A DNA stretch of 64,000 bases. Source: Terriglobia bacterium. GTDB lineage: Bacteria > Acidobacteriota > Terriglobia > Terriglobales > Acidobacteriaceae. The stretch lies in NCBI GenBank assembly GCA_020073495.1, contig JAIQFD010000003.1, forward strand, positions 62,001-126,000, read 5' to 3'. The position numbers and the translations under genes are program-made. This document shows, piece after piece, positions 50,839-59,119 of this stretch; position 1 is the stretch's first letter; each line of letters opens with the position of its first letter. The notes below the pieces were generated by a model that made no database searches, was not told the DNA's origin, and saw nothing but the letters and a program-made list of their open reading frames with translations.

Positions 50839-51060
50839 TTAGCTCCGCCGCCGGAAGAAGTTGGGCACGGCCCTGCCGGCGACCAAAATGAAATCGTACT
50901 GCTTCAAAGCCTCGAGATCGCGGGTCTCAGCCAGATGAAAGAGCTTGTCCACGAGGCGGTCCACGTCGGCCGGCGGCATGTTCTTGGTGGCGGCCCAGAA
51001 TTTCGGCGGGTTCAGCCAGATACGATCATCACTGCGAGATGTGTTCATGTCCACGTCCAT
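50839..51060 (-). CDS. small hypothetical protein
   Basis: About 73 residues from ATG 51060 (later ATGs such as 51048 are possible). It reads 'SDDRIWLNPPKFWAATKNMP', 'PADVDRLVDKLFHLAETRDL' and 'EALKQYDFILVAGRAVPNFF' with a basic tail. Two amphipathic helices with no membrane segment suggest a small cytoplasmic protein. No family is recognised. The frame is well conserved in composition, but the evidence is limited. Confidence 0.5.
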   Translation of the reverse strand: MDVDMNTSRSDDRIWLNPPKFWAATKNMPPADVDRLVDKLFHLAETRDLEALKQYDFILVAGRAVPNFFRRRS

Positions 51061-51155
51061 CATCGTCGGGCTGGTGAGTTGGACAACTGCAGAAGCGGCA
51101 GCCAGAGTAATGATAGCTCTGTCGCGCCGCGAGGCAACCGCCAGCGGCAGAAATT

Positions 51156-51182
51156 AACATTCCTTTAACATTGCTTGACGGC
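51156..51182 (+). promoter_or_regulatory. possible Pho box (11-bp direct repeats)
   Basis: TTAACATTCCT is followed at once by TTAACATTGCT and TGACGG, giving two 11-bp direct repeats and part of a third. PhoB and PhoP sites have the same 11-bp period. A related TGTAAC...TTAACC pair lies at ~51262-51278. Both precede the PhoU-like gene. Confidence 0.45.
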
Positions 51183-51301
51183 CGAGACTATGCACCATTG
51201 CTGGTGCTTTGAGCTGCGCTCCCGATCGCACGTGCGGTCCCGATCCTCGATTTCACGGGGCTGTAACGCTCTCTTAACCTGGGAAGAGTAAGCTCCGGAC
51301 C

Positions 51302-52030
51302 GTGCGGCAAGCTGTAGCAGCAAATTCCAATGCACCGGCGATGCGCCACCGGGGGCGAGAACGGACGTATTCGACCGCCGAGCTGACGCAGATCATTCTG
51401 CACGCATGCCTGGTGGCGAGAGACGCAGCCTTCAATGTCGGCAATCTGCTATCGAGCTCATCGGGGATGGCGGTGCTGGCGGTCAAAGAGTGCGAGTACG
51501 ACCTCGACAGCTACGAGCGCCTCATCGACGAGGAAATCCCGGCGGCGATCACACAGGTGGACGAGATACAGGCGCGACAACTGCTGTCCTGTCTGAAGTT
51601 CATCACCGATCTGGAGCGCATTGGAGACTTGATGCTGTGGGTGGCACAATGCGCCCAGCGGTTTCATCCCAAGCTGGAGCGCAGAGATACAGCACCGCTG
51701 CTCAAGATGGGGCTTACGCTGGAACAAATGTTGGACACAACGCATACGGCATTTGTCAGCCGGGACGCGGTGCTGGCCCAATCCGTCATCAAGGCGGACC
51801 GCCAGATCGATGAAGTGCGGCAGGCCCTGTTCCGGAAGCACCTGCAACAAACCGCCCGCCAGAACCCCACCCGAACCATCAACCTGCTGCTGATGGCTCA
51901 GGCCTTCGAGCGCGCAGGAGACCATGCGAAGAACCTGGGTGAAGAGCTGGTCCACCTGTTCGAGGGCCATAGCATGCGCCATGCATCGACCGAGGATAAG
52001 AAGCGAGGCAGAAACCTGAGCGAGCTGTGA
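51302..52030 (+). CDS. PhoU-domain protein
   Basis: The product has 242 residues from GTG 51302; ATG 51341 would remove 13 poorly structured residues. The three-helix PhoU repeats are visible: 'AVKECEYDLDSYERLIDEEI', 'ARQLLSCLKFITDLERIGDL', 'DRQIDEVRQALFRKHLQQ' and 'LLLMAQAFERAGDHAKNLGEE'. 'ERIGDL' and 'ERAGDHAKNL' are the metal-binding E/D motifs of PhoU. It would damp phosphate signalling through PhoR and the Pst transporter. A PstS gene lies 0.4 kb downstream on the other strand, but PstC, PstA and PstB are not present. Confidence 0.88.
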   Translation: MRQAVAANSNAPAMRHRGRERTYSTAELTQIILHACLVARDAAFNVGNLLSSSSGMAVLAVKECEYDLDSYERLIDEEIPAAITQVDEIQARQLLSCLKFITDLERIGDLMLWVAQCAQRFHPKLERRDTAPLLKMGLTLEQMLDTTHTAFVSRDAVLAQSVIKADRQIDEVRQALFRKHLQQTARQNPTRTINLLLMAQAFERAGDHAKNLGEELVHLFEGHSMRHASTEDKKRGRNLSEL

Positions 52031-52075
52031 GCGCTGGAGGCGGACTGCGCCGGATAAACGGCGTACGATAAGCCG

Positions 52076-52390
52076 ATGAGCGCGTACGCATTCTTTCCCG
52101 ACATCACCAAGCAGGCGACCATTCCCGAGAAGGGGATCCTAAGCCGCACGCTGCACCAGGACGAAAAGCTGAAGATCATCCTGTTCGGCTTCGCGCAGGG
52201 AGAAGAGTTGTCGGAACATACGGCGCAGGTGCCGGCGGTACTGCACTTCCTCGAAGGCCGAGCGCAGCTCAAGCTGGGCGACGATGTGATGAGCGCGAGC
52301 GCGGGCTCGCTGGCGCACATGCCGGCGAAGCTGACCCACGCCATCAAGGCGGAGACGCCGGTGCTGATGCTGCTCTACATGCTGAAGTAG
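52076..52390 (+). CDS. small cupin-domain protein
   Basis: The product has 104 residues. The cupin core is clear: 'LFGFAQGEELSEHTAQVPAV' (G-x5-H-x-H-like; the second histidine is absent), 'HFLEGRAQLKLGDD', 'GSLAHMPAKLTHAIKAETP' and 'VLMLLYMLK'. Metal binding may be reduced because 'EHTA' has only one histidine. The function is unknown. It follows PhoU on the same strand after 45 bases. Confidence 0.85.
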   Translation: MSAYAFFPDITKQATIPEKGILSRTLHQDEKLKIILFGFAQGEELSEHTAQVPAVLHFLEGRAQLKLGDDVMSASAGSLAHMPAKLTHAIKAETPVLMLLYMLK

Positions 52391-52413
52391 GCAGCAGCCA
52401 TTCCCTTCGATCT

Positions 52414-53436
52414 TCAGTGAAGGGAAGCGACTTTCGCCTTCACCTTGGCCAGCAACTGGGACGGCAGATCGGAGTAGCCCTCCTGCAGGGCAAGCTGCTG
52501 GCCATCGGAGTACACCCAGTTCAAGAAATCCGCCAGAGCCGCAGCACGCCGGGCATCGGGGGAGCTGGTGCGCAGGTACAGCCAGGTGAAGCTGGTGATG
52601 GGGAATGAGTCGGCGCCCGGCGCATTGGTCAAGGAGGCGGCAAACTTGTCCCACGAGGGCGCCTCGACCGCGCGGCAGGCATTGGTGATGGTTTCCGACG
52701 AAGCTTTGACGAAGTGTCCCGCCGGGTTGAGCACGAGGCCGAACGGGATGCCCGCCTTGATGGCGTATTGAGCTTCCACAAAGCCGATCGAGCCGGGCTC
52801 GCTCTTCACCTTGTCGGCCATGTCGGAGCTGCGCTCGGCGGGGACGCCGACCGGCCACCGGGGAGAGGGGCTGATCCCTATCTCCGCGTGGAATTTGGGG
52901 CTGGTCTTGGACAGGAACTCGGAGAAGACGTAATTGGTGCCCTTGCCGCCAGGCCGGTAAATCACCTTGATGGGCAGATCCGGCAGGGACACGCCCGGGT
53001 TCAGCTTGGCGATCTGCGGCGCATTCCAGGTCTTCACGGTACCAAGAAAAATCTCGGCCAGTAGTTCGCCGGAGAAACGAAGCTCTTTCTGAGTTCCGGG
53101 CAAGTGATAGATGGGCACGATGCCGATCAACACAGAGGGCAATTCCAGCAGATTTTCTTCACTGCGCTCCTTGGCGGTGAGCGCCACTTCGCCGGCGCCG
53201 AAGTCGCCGACACCGTGGGAGATCTGTTTTATGCCTTCGCTGGTGCCGATGGGAAGATAGCGCATCTGGAACCCCGGCTTGCGCTTGTTATAGGCATCCG
53301 TCCACTTGGCGTAGAGGGGCGCAGGGACACTGGAACCGGAGCCGACCAGAACGACGGCTTCTTGCGCCGAACCCAAGCGGGGGAGTGCGGCGAGGGAGAG
53401 AAATACTGCAACAGAAAGTAGCAAGGTTTTTTTCAT
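52414..53436 (-). CDS. pstS: phosphate ABC transporter substrate-binding protein PstS
   Basis: The product has 340 residues with a signal peptide to ~24 ('AVFLSLAALPRLGSAQ'). PstS landmarks follow: 'LVGSGSSVPAPLYAKWTDAY', 'IGTSEGIKQISHGVGDFGAG' with 'EVALTAKE', 'EIFLGTVKTWNAPQIAKLNP', 'YRPGGKGTNYVFSEFLS' and 'GSIGFVEAQYA'. Together they form the phosphate-binding cleft. It is a periplasmic phosphate binder. Membrane and ATPase subunits are not adjacent, so it must work with a transporter encoded elsewhere. PhoU lies nearby in the opposite orientation. Confidence 0.9.
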   Translation of the reverse strand: MKKTLLLSVAVFLSLAALPRLGSAQEAVVLVGSGSSVPAPLYAKWTDAYNKRKPGFQMRYLPIGTSEGIKQISHGVGDFGAGEVALTAKERSEENLLELPSVLIGIVPIYHLPGTQKELRFSGELLAEIFLGTVKTWNAPQIAKLNPGVSLPDLPIKVIYRPGGKGTNYVFSEFLSKTSPKFHAEIGISPSPRWPVGVPAERSSDMADKVKSEPGSIGFVEAQYAIKAGIPFGLVLNPAGHFVKASSETITNACRAVEAPSWDKFAASLTNAPGADSFPITSFTWLYLRTSSPDARRAAALADFLNWVYSDGQQLALQEGYSDLPSQLLAKVKAKVASLH

Positions 53437-53539
53437 GGCTTGCCTCGAAATAATGGCCGCAATCTTAAGTCGCCTTGCGGGATAGTCAAGATAAGAATCG
53501 TATCGCTGGCGCCGGCAGTCGTGATGCGCAGGCGCGGAT

Positions 53540-54382
53540 TCAGCGCGCGGCGATGAGAGGGACGGCGATGAGCGCGGCGGTCATGCCCGCGGTCTGGATC
53601 CGCGTGATGCGTTCTTTCAGAAGCAGGCGAGCGAGCAGCACGGTGACCGCGGGGTAGAGAGAGGACAAGACGGCGGCGACATCGAGCCGCCCGCGCTGGC
53701 TGGCGAGGATGAAGAAGAAATTGCCGAAGGTGTCGAGCAGGCCGGCGGCAAGGACCACAGGGAGCACACCAACGCCGGGCAGCGAGCCACGCTGGGCGAT
53801 GAGGATGATCGCGGCCAGAATCAGAGAGGTGGCGAGGGCAGCGGCCAGCGGCCAGTAGGTCGCTTCCGCGCTGGCCTGGCGCATGAAGACCAAGAAGCTA
53901 CCGAATCCCAAGCCGGCGAAGAGCGCGAGGCCAAGTCCCTGGGGGCGGATCTTGCCTTCCGGGCGCGAGATGAACCAGAGAGCGATCAGGGCCAGCACCA
54001 GGCCGCATATCTGAAGCATATGGGGGAGCCCTTCGGTCAGGGCGGCCACGACGACCGGCAGCGCCGCCGAGAGGACAGAGGTCACGGGAGCGGCAATGCC
54101 CATCTTGCCGATGGCCAGGGCGCGGTAAAGAGCGGGCAGCGCGAGTCCTCCGACGAATCCGGCGGCGCAGGCCCACAGCAGGGCGCGGGTGGAGGGCAAG
54201 TGCTCGTGCGTGATCCAGGCGAGCGCCAGCATCAATGTAAGGCCGCAGGCACGAGCGACGGTCAGCACACCGAACACCTGGGCGCGCTTGCTGGCGATGC
54301 CGCCGCTGAAGTCCGCGGTGCCGAACGCGGCGGCGGAGGCAAGACCGAAGGCGGCGGAAGCGAACCCCGAAGGAACGATCAT
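53540..54382 (-). CDS. EamA/DMT-family transporter
   Basis: The product has 280 residues with ten hydrophobic helices in two EamA halves. Typical parts are 'LASAAAFGTADFSGGIASKR', 'GFVGGLALPALYRALAIGKM' with 'GIAAPVTSVLSAALPVVVAA', and at the end 'VAAVLSSLYPAVTVLLARLL' with 'LKERITRIQTAGMTAALIAV'. The last pair is the classic EamA signature. The substrate (metabolite or amino-acid export) is unknown. It starts 4 bases before the end of the hemolysin III gene region and is probably in one operon with it. Confidence 0.92.
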   Translation of the reverse strand: MIVPSGFASAAFGLASAAAFGTADFSGGIASKRAQVFGVLTVARACGLTLMLALAWITHEHLPSTRALLWACAAGFVGGLALPALYRALAIGKMGIAAPVTSVLSAALPVVVAALTEGLPHMLQICGLVLALIALWFISRPEGKIRPQGLGLALFAGLGFGSFLVFMRQASAEATYWPLAAALATSLILAAIILIAQRGSLPGVGVLPVVLAAGLLDTFGNFFFILASQRGRLDVAAVLSSLYPAVTVLLARLLLKERITRIQTAGMTAALIAVPLIAAR

Positions 54383-54385
54383 GTG

Positions 54386-55024
54386 TTAGCGGCGTGGAAC
54401 CACGTAGAGCAGCACGGCGATGTAGTGGCACACGCTGCCGATCAAGACAAAGACGTGCCAGATCGCATGGTGATGGGGAATGCGCTTGCTGGCGAAGAAG
54501 ATTATGCCCCCCGTATAGGCGATGCCGCCGGCGAAGAGCCAAGCGATGGCCCCCGGTGGAACCCGCTCGAGCAGGGGCTTGGTGGCGATGACGACCATCC
54601 ACCCCATGAGCACGTAGATGACGACCCCGACGATGGCGAAGCGGCGGATGAAAATCGCCTTCCACGCGATACCGACGACGGTCAATCCCCAAACCAGGCT
54701 GAACAACGTCCAACCCCATCCGCCGCCGAGCTGCACCAGGGTGAACGGCGTGTACGTTCCGGCGATCAGCAGGTAGATCGCGCTGTGGTCAATGATGCGC
54801 AGGACATGCTTGACCCTCGGGCCGCGCACGCTGTGATAGATGGTCGAGGCGGCGTACATGAAAACCAGCGTCGAACCATAGATGGAGCAGGTAACGATGT
54901 GGCGGGCCGTGCCGTGAAGGGAGGCCAGCACGACGAGGACGACCGTCCCGGCGGTCGCCAGCAGCAGGCCAATGCCGTGTGTGATCGAATTTGCGAGTTC
55001 TTCGTAGGGCGAGCTGTCGTGCAT
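54386..55024 (-). CDS. hemolysin III / PAQR-like membrane protein
   Basis: The product has 212 residues with seven hydrophobic helices. The zinc-site residues of the hemolysin III/PAQR family are present: 'MYAASTIYHSVRG' (H with upstream S), 'IIDHSAIYLLIAGTYTPF' (D-H) and 'HHHAIWHVFVLIGSVCHYIA' (H-x3-H). The family includes TrhA, which controls membrane energetics; hydrolase activity resembling PAQR receptors is possible. The DMT transporter gene follows after 3 bases on the same strand. Confidence 0.92.
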   Translation of the reverse strand: MHDSSPYEELANSITHGIGLLLATAGTVVLVVLASLHGTARHIVTCSIYGSTLVFMYAASTIYHSVRGPRVKHVLRIIDHSAIYLLIAGTYTPFTLVQLGGGWGWTLFSLVWGLTVVGIAWKAIFIRRFAIVGVVIYVLMGWMVVIATKPLLERVPPGAIAWLFAGGIAYTGGIIFFASKRIPHHHAIWHVFVLIGSVCHYIAVLLYVVPRR

Positions 55025-55058
55025 AGTGGCGAGTACCAGTCGCTCCGGGTACTCAGTG

Positions 55059-55295
55059 TCAGTTCTCGAAGGAACAGGAGCCAGGCCCGCCGGGATGGCC
55101 GCAGGAACCGCAAGGCGAGGGCGCAGAATCGAATGAAGGCGCGCTCTGGGTCTTGCCTCCGGCCACAGCGAAGACAGAAAGTTGCTGCTCCAGCTTCTTG
55201 CCGTGGCACGACGGGCACTCGGCCTGGTTCGATCCCATGACGATGGCTTCGAATCTCTTGCCGCAACCCTTGCAGAGATACTCGAAAATAGGCAT
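55059..55295 (-). CDS. FmdB-family zinc-ribbon protein
   Basis: ATG 55295 gives 78 residues. The zinc ribbon is complete: 'MPIFEYLCKGCGKRFEAI' and 'AECPSCHGKKLEQQLSVFAV' (two C-x-x-C pairs). A Gly/Pro/Ser-rich tail ends 'CGSCGHPGGPGSCSFEN', with extra cysteines often found in this family. Function is unknown; FmdB-like proteins are regulators or metal handlers. It lies 34 bases upstream of the hemolysin III gene on the same strand. Confidence 0.92.
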   Translation of the reverse strand: MPIFEYLCKGCGKRFEAIVMGSNQAECPSCHGKKLEQQLSVFAVAGGKTQSAPSFDSAPSPCGSCGHPGGPGSCSFEN

Positions 55296-55400
55296 AAGAC
55301 AGTAGATAGTAGCTGGTAGCCAGTAGCAAGTCAGGAGCCGGCTCGGCCGCTCCTTAGAATTTGATACCAGCAATATGGGCCGGGAGGCAAAATAAATCGG

Positions 55401-56381
55401 ATGAACGTGGCGGACGAATTCGTTCCCCGGACGGGGATGCGGAGCGGACACCTGCAGACGCTGGTGACGACGTACCTGCCGCGCGAAAACCGGCTGCCCA
55501 CGGGCGAAGACCGCCTGTTCAGGGTCGAGCCGGACGTACAGGTTCTCTGCCACTGCCACTGGAAGCCGGAGCGGGAGTGCCGGCTGACCATGGTGATCGT
55601 GCACGGGCTGGAGGGCTCGGCGGAGTCGCAGTACGTGATCGGCAACGCGAACAAGGCGTGGGCCGCGGGATGGAACGTGGTCCGGATGAACATCCGCAAC
55701 TGCGGCGGGACCGAGAAGCTGTCGGCGACGCTTTATCATTCGGGGCTGTCGGCGGACGTGCGCGCGATCGTGCATGCGCTGATCGCGGAAGACAAGCTGG
55801 AAGGGGTGGCGCTGGTGGGCTACTCGATGGGGGGAAACCAGGTGCTGAAGGCGGCGGGCGAGTGGGGAAGCGAAGCTCCGCCGCAGCTCAAGGCGGTGGC
55901 GGCCGTTTCACCCGGGATGGACCTGGACGCCTGCGCCACGCTGCTGCACGAATGGCAGAACCGCATCTACGAATGGCACTTCCTCTCCTCGTTGAAGAAA
56001 CGCATGCGGTACAAGGCGCAATTGTTTCCGGGGAGGTTCGACGTCTCGCGGCTGCGCGGGTTGCGCAGCATCCGAGACTTCGACGACCGGGTGACGGCGC
56101 ACTACTGCGGCTTCACCGGCGCCGCCGACTACTACTACCGGGCGAGCGCAGCGCGGGTGATCGAACGGGTCGCTGTTCCCACGCTCATCATCCATGCGCT
56201 CGACGATCCGTTCATCACCATCACGCCGGAGAGCAAGGCGAAGATCCTGGCGAATCCGAACATTTGCTACGTCGAGACCAGGCACGGCGGCCATTGCGGC
56301 TTTCTGGCGGCGGCGAGGAATGGGTACGACGGCAGGTGGGCGGAGCTAAGAATACAGGAGTTCCTGAAGGAATTGCCGTAA
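55401..56381 (+). CDS. alpha/beta hydrolase, YheT/ABHD1-3-like
   Basis: The product has 326 residues. The opening 'MRSGHLQTLVTTYLPRE' is diagnostic of the YheT group ('GHLQT'). 'MVIVHGLEGSAES' is the oxyanion region. The nucleophile elbow 'LVGYSMGGN' gives Ser ~143. The acid is in 'HALDDPFIT' and the histidine in 'RHGGHCGFLA'. All three catalytic residues are therefore present. The likely substrates are lipid esters. It is transcribed away from the FmdB gene. Confidence 0.93.
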   Translation: MNVADEFVPRTGMRSGHLQTLVTTYLPRENRLPTGEDRLFRVEPDVQVLCHCHWKPERECRLTMVIVHGLEGSAESQYVIGNANKAWAAGWNVVRMNIRNCGGTEKLSATLYHSGLSADVRAIVHALIAEDKLEGVALVGYSMGGNQVLKAAGEWGSEAPPQLKAVAAVSPGMDLDACATLLHEWQNRIYEWHFLSSLKKRMRYKAQLFPGRFDVSRLRGLRSIRDFDDRVTAHYCGFTGAADYYYRASAARVIERVAVPTLIIHALDDPFITITPESKAKILANPNICYVETRHGGHCGFLAAARNGYDGRWAELRIQEFLKELP

Positions 56382-56440
56382 TCGCCGTGAGCGCCGAATT
56401 TGCCAAAATCAAGCGTTCGCGGCGGTAGAATTCGCTCGCT

Positions 56441-57025
56441 ATGCAGGTGGATTGGGCAGTGGAATTGGGGTCGGAAGACGACCGGCTGGAGATGCCGTGG
56501 GCGTCGCCGGACGGAAGCACGCGCTATTACGACCTGAAGCGCCAACCCGAACTCCTGCTCAACATCGAAGAAGCCCACCACAATCAGGAACTGGGCGAGT
56601 TCCTGGCGAGCACGAACTCGAATCATTCCGTGCTGGAGACCGCGAAGTGCGATACCTGGCTGACCAACGATCTGAACGAGGAAGAAGCGGTGTACCAGGC
56701 GGAGTGGAAGTTCGGTTCGTACGTGGACCTGCTGTTCAGCGCCGAAGAACGGCGCCACTCCTTTCCAGACCATGAGCGCTTCGCCGACGCGGCGGGCAAA
56801 CTGCTGAAGCGAGCGCCGGAAATGTCGGCGGCGGCGGAGTTCATCGTGCGGCGGTGCACCTACCACATGGGCGCGGACGCCAAAGACGGGTTCTATGTCA
56901 CTTTCTACCTGTACGGGTATGGGTCGGACGAGGACGAGGCGCGTCAGCGATGGGGGATCGCGATGAAGCTGGTGGAGAACGCGCTGCTGCAGCTCTCGGC
57001 GGCGGAGAGAAGAGCGGCGCAGTAA
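56441..57025 (+). CDS. conserved hypothetical protein
   Basis: The product has 194 residues from ATG 56441, 60 bases after the hydrolase gene. It is acidic, with no signal or membrane segment. Segments include 'RYYDLKRQPELLLNIEEAHH', 'LGEFLASTNSNHSVLETAKC', 'YQAEWKFGSYVDLLFSAEER' and 'RRCTYHMGADAKDGFYVTFY'. It has one cysteine per half. No domain is recognised. It may belong with the hydrolase or the ABC-F gene downstream. Confidence 0.7.
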   Translation: MQVDWAVELGSEDDRLEMPWASPDGSTRYYDLKRQPELLLNIEEAHHNQELGEFLASTNSNHSVLETAKCDTWLTNDLNEEEAVYQAEWKFGSYVDLLFSAEERRHSFPDHERFADAAGKLLKRAPEMSAAAEFIVRRCTYHMGADAKDGFYVTFYLYGYGSDEDEARQRWGIAMKLVENALLQLSAAERRAAQ

Positions 57026-57193
57026 GCAAGCGCAGACGCGCAGAAACCCAGAAACCAAGTCAGATCGAAGAAGTCAGATTGCAGAAGTGAACCCTGTGAC
57101 TCCACTTCTGCAATCTTCGTTCTTACTTCTTCGTTGCCGTTGGCTCCAGGGGCGTCTGTGGCTGTCTTCTCCATGCGAAAATAGAGGGCGGCA

Positions 57194-59116
57194 ATGATCC
57201 AATTCTCCGGGGCCGGGAAGCGCTACGGCCACAAACTCCTGTTCGAAAACCTGGACTGGCTGATCACGCCGCAGGATCGCGTCGGCATCGTGGGCGCCAA
57301 CGGCACGGGGAAATCCACGCTGCTGAAGATCCTCGGCGGCCTGGAGACGCTGGACGATGGCGCGCTCACGGCGGCCAAGGGGATCACCCACGGCTATCTG
57401 CCGCAGGATGGGCTTACGCTCTCCGGGCGCAGCGTATTCGCGGAGTGCATGTCGGTGTTCTCCGAGCTGAGCGCGATGGAAGAGGAGATGGAGGCGCTGA
57501 CACGGCAAATGTCGGAGCTGGACCACGAAGGCGCCGAATACGCACAGGTGGCGGACCGCTTCCAGCGATTGGAGGGCGAGTTCCGGACGCGCGACGGCTA
57601 CGCCATCGAGGCCCAGGTAGGCGCGGTGCTGACCGGGCTTGGGTTCCGCAAGGAAGACTGGACGCGGCTGACCGATGAGTTCTCGGGCGGGTGGCAGATG
57701 CGCATCGCGCTGGCCAAGCTCCTGCTGCAAAAGCCGAACCTGTTGCTGCTCGATGAGCCCACGAACCATCTGGATCTGGAGACGCGCAACTGGCTCGAGG
57801 AGTACCTGCACGATTACCCACACGCCTACGTGCTCATCTCGCACGACCGATACTTCCTCGACGTCACGGTCGGCAAGATCGTCGAGATCTGGAACAAGCG
57901 GGTGCACTTCTATCCCGGCAACTACGACAAGTACCTGGCACAGAAGACGCAGAGGCTGGAGTCGCTGGAAGCGGCGTATCGCAACCAGCGGGCGCGCATC
58001 GAGCAGCTGGAGGCGTTCATCAACCGCTTCCGCTACCAGGCGACCAAGGCCAAGCAGGTGCAGAGCCGCATCAAGGAGCTGGAGAAGATCGAGCGCGTCG
58101 AGGTGCCGCCGGGGGAGAAGACCATCCACTTCAAGTTCCCGCAGCCCAAGCCGAGCGGAAGGCTGGTGGCGGAGTTCAAGAGGGTTGCCAAGAGCTACGG
58201 CGCGAAGAACGTGTTCCGTGACACCAGCTTCATGGTAGAGCGCGGCGACCGCATCGCGCTGGTGGGGCCGAACGGAGCGGGGAAGTCCACCCTCATAAAG
58301 CTGCTTGCTGGGATCGAGCCGCCGAGCGGAGGGGAGTACCGGCTGGGGCACAACGTCGAGGCGGACTATTTCGCGCAGGACCAGTACAAGGAACTCGACC
58401 CCGAGCGGCGTGTGCTTGACGACATCTGGGAGCAGGCGCCACACCACACGCAGACGGACCTGCGCAGCCTGCTGGGGTGTTTCCTGTTCACCGAGGACGA
58501 CGTCTTCAAGCGCATCGGGGTGCTGTCGGGCGGCGAGCGCAATCGCTATGCACTCGCTCGAATGCTGCTGCATCCGGCGAACTTCCTGCTGTTGGACGAG
58601 CCGACGAACCACCTGGATCTGCGGGCGAAGGACGTGCTCTTGGAAGCACTGGAGAGATATTCGGGGACGGTGGTGTTCGTGTCGCACGACCGCTACTTCA
58701 TCGACAAGCTGGCGACCAAGGTGTTCGAGATCGGCGGGGGAGAAGTCGGCGTGTATCCGGGAAACTACGAAGACTACCGCTGGCGGAAGGAGCGGGACGC
58801 CGTAGGGCAGGCGCCCCCGCCTGTCATCCTGGAGGCGAAAAATGACGGCGGACAGCCGAGGGCGGCTGTCCCACACTCGGCGAAGCGCATCAACCCCATC
58901 AAGCGACGGCAGATGCAGGGGCGATGCGCCGAGTTGGAGGAGCTGATCGGGCGCGCGGAGCAGGGGATCCGCGAGTGCGAGAAGGCGCTGGAGTCTTTCG
59001 TCAGCGCAGAGGAGACGGCGCGGCAAACGGAGCTGCTGAAGCAACGCCGGGCGGACCTTAATGCGCTGATGGCAGAGTGGGAAGAGGTGTCGGGGGTACT
59101 GGAAGCGGAATCGTAA
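57194..59116 (+). CDS. ABC-F family ATPase (EttA/Uup-like)
   Basis: The product has 640 residues, no membrane segments. ABC domain 1: Walker A 'GANGTGKSTLLKIL', signature 'FSGGWQMRIALAKLL', Walker B 'LLLLDEPTNHLDLE'. A charged linker (~245-310, 'RIEQLEAFINRFRYQATKAK') is the P-site motif region. ABC domain 2: 'GPNGAGKSTLIKLL', 'LSGGERNRYALARML', 'LLLLDEPTNHLDLR'. A coiled-coil tail (~555-640) resembles Uup or YfmR. ABC-F proteins act on ribosomes to relieve stalling or antibiotic inhibition. Confidence 0.95.
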   Translation: MIQFSGAGKRYGHKLLFENLDWLITPQDRVGIVGANGTGKSTLLKILGGLETLDDGALTAAKGITHGYLPQDGLTLSGRSVFAECMSVFSELSAMEEEMEALTRQMSELDHEGAEYAQVADRFQRLEGEFRTRDGYAIEAQVGAVLTGLGFRKEDWTRLTDEFSGGWQMRIALAKLLLQKPNLLLLDEPTNHLDLETRNWLEEYLHDYPHAYVLISHDRYFLDVTVGKIVEIWNKRVHFYPGNYDKYLAQKTQRLESLEAAYRNQRARIEQLEAFINRFRYQATKAKQVQSRIKELEKIERVEVPPGEKTIHFKFPQPKPSGRLVAEFKRVAKSYGAKNVFRDTSFMVERGDRIALVGPNGAGKSTLIKLLAGIEPPSGGEYRLGHNVEADYFAQDQYKELDPERRVLDDIWEQAPHHTQTDLRSLLGCFLFTEDDVFKRIGVLSGGERNRYALARMLLHPANFLLLDEPTNHLDLRAKDVLLEALERYSGTVVFVSHDRYFIDKLATKVFEIGGGEVGVYPGNYEDYRWRKERDAVGQAPPPVILEAKNDGGQPRAAVPHSAKRINPIKRRQMQGRCAELEELIGRAEQGIRECEKALESFVSAEETARQTELLKQRRADLNALMAEWEEVSGVLEAES

Positions 59117-59119
59117 GGT

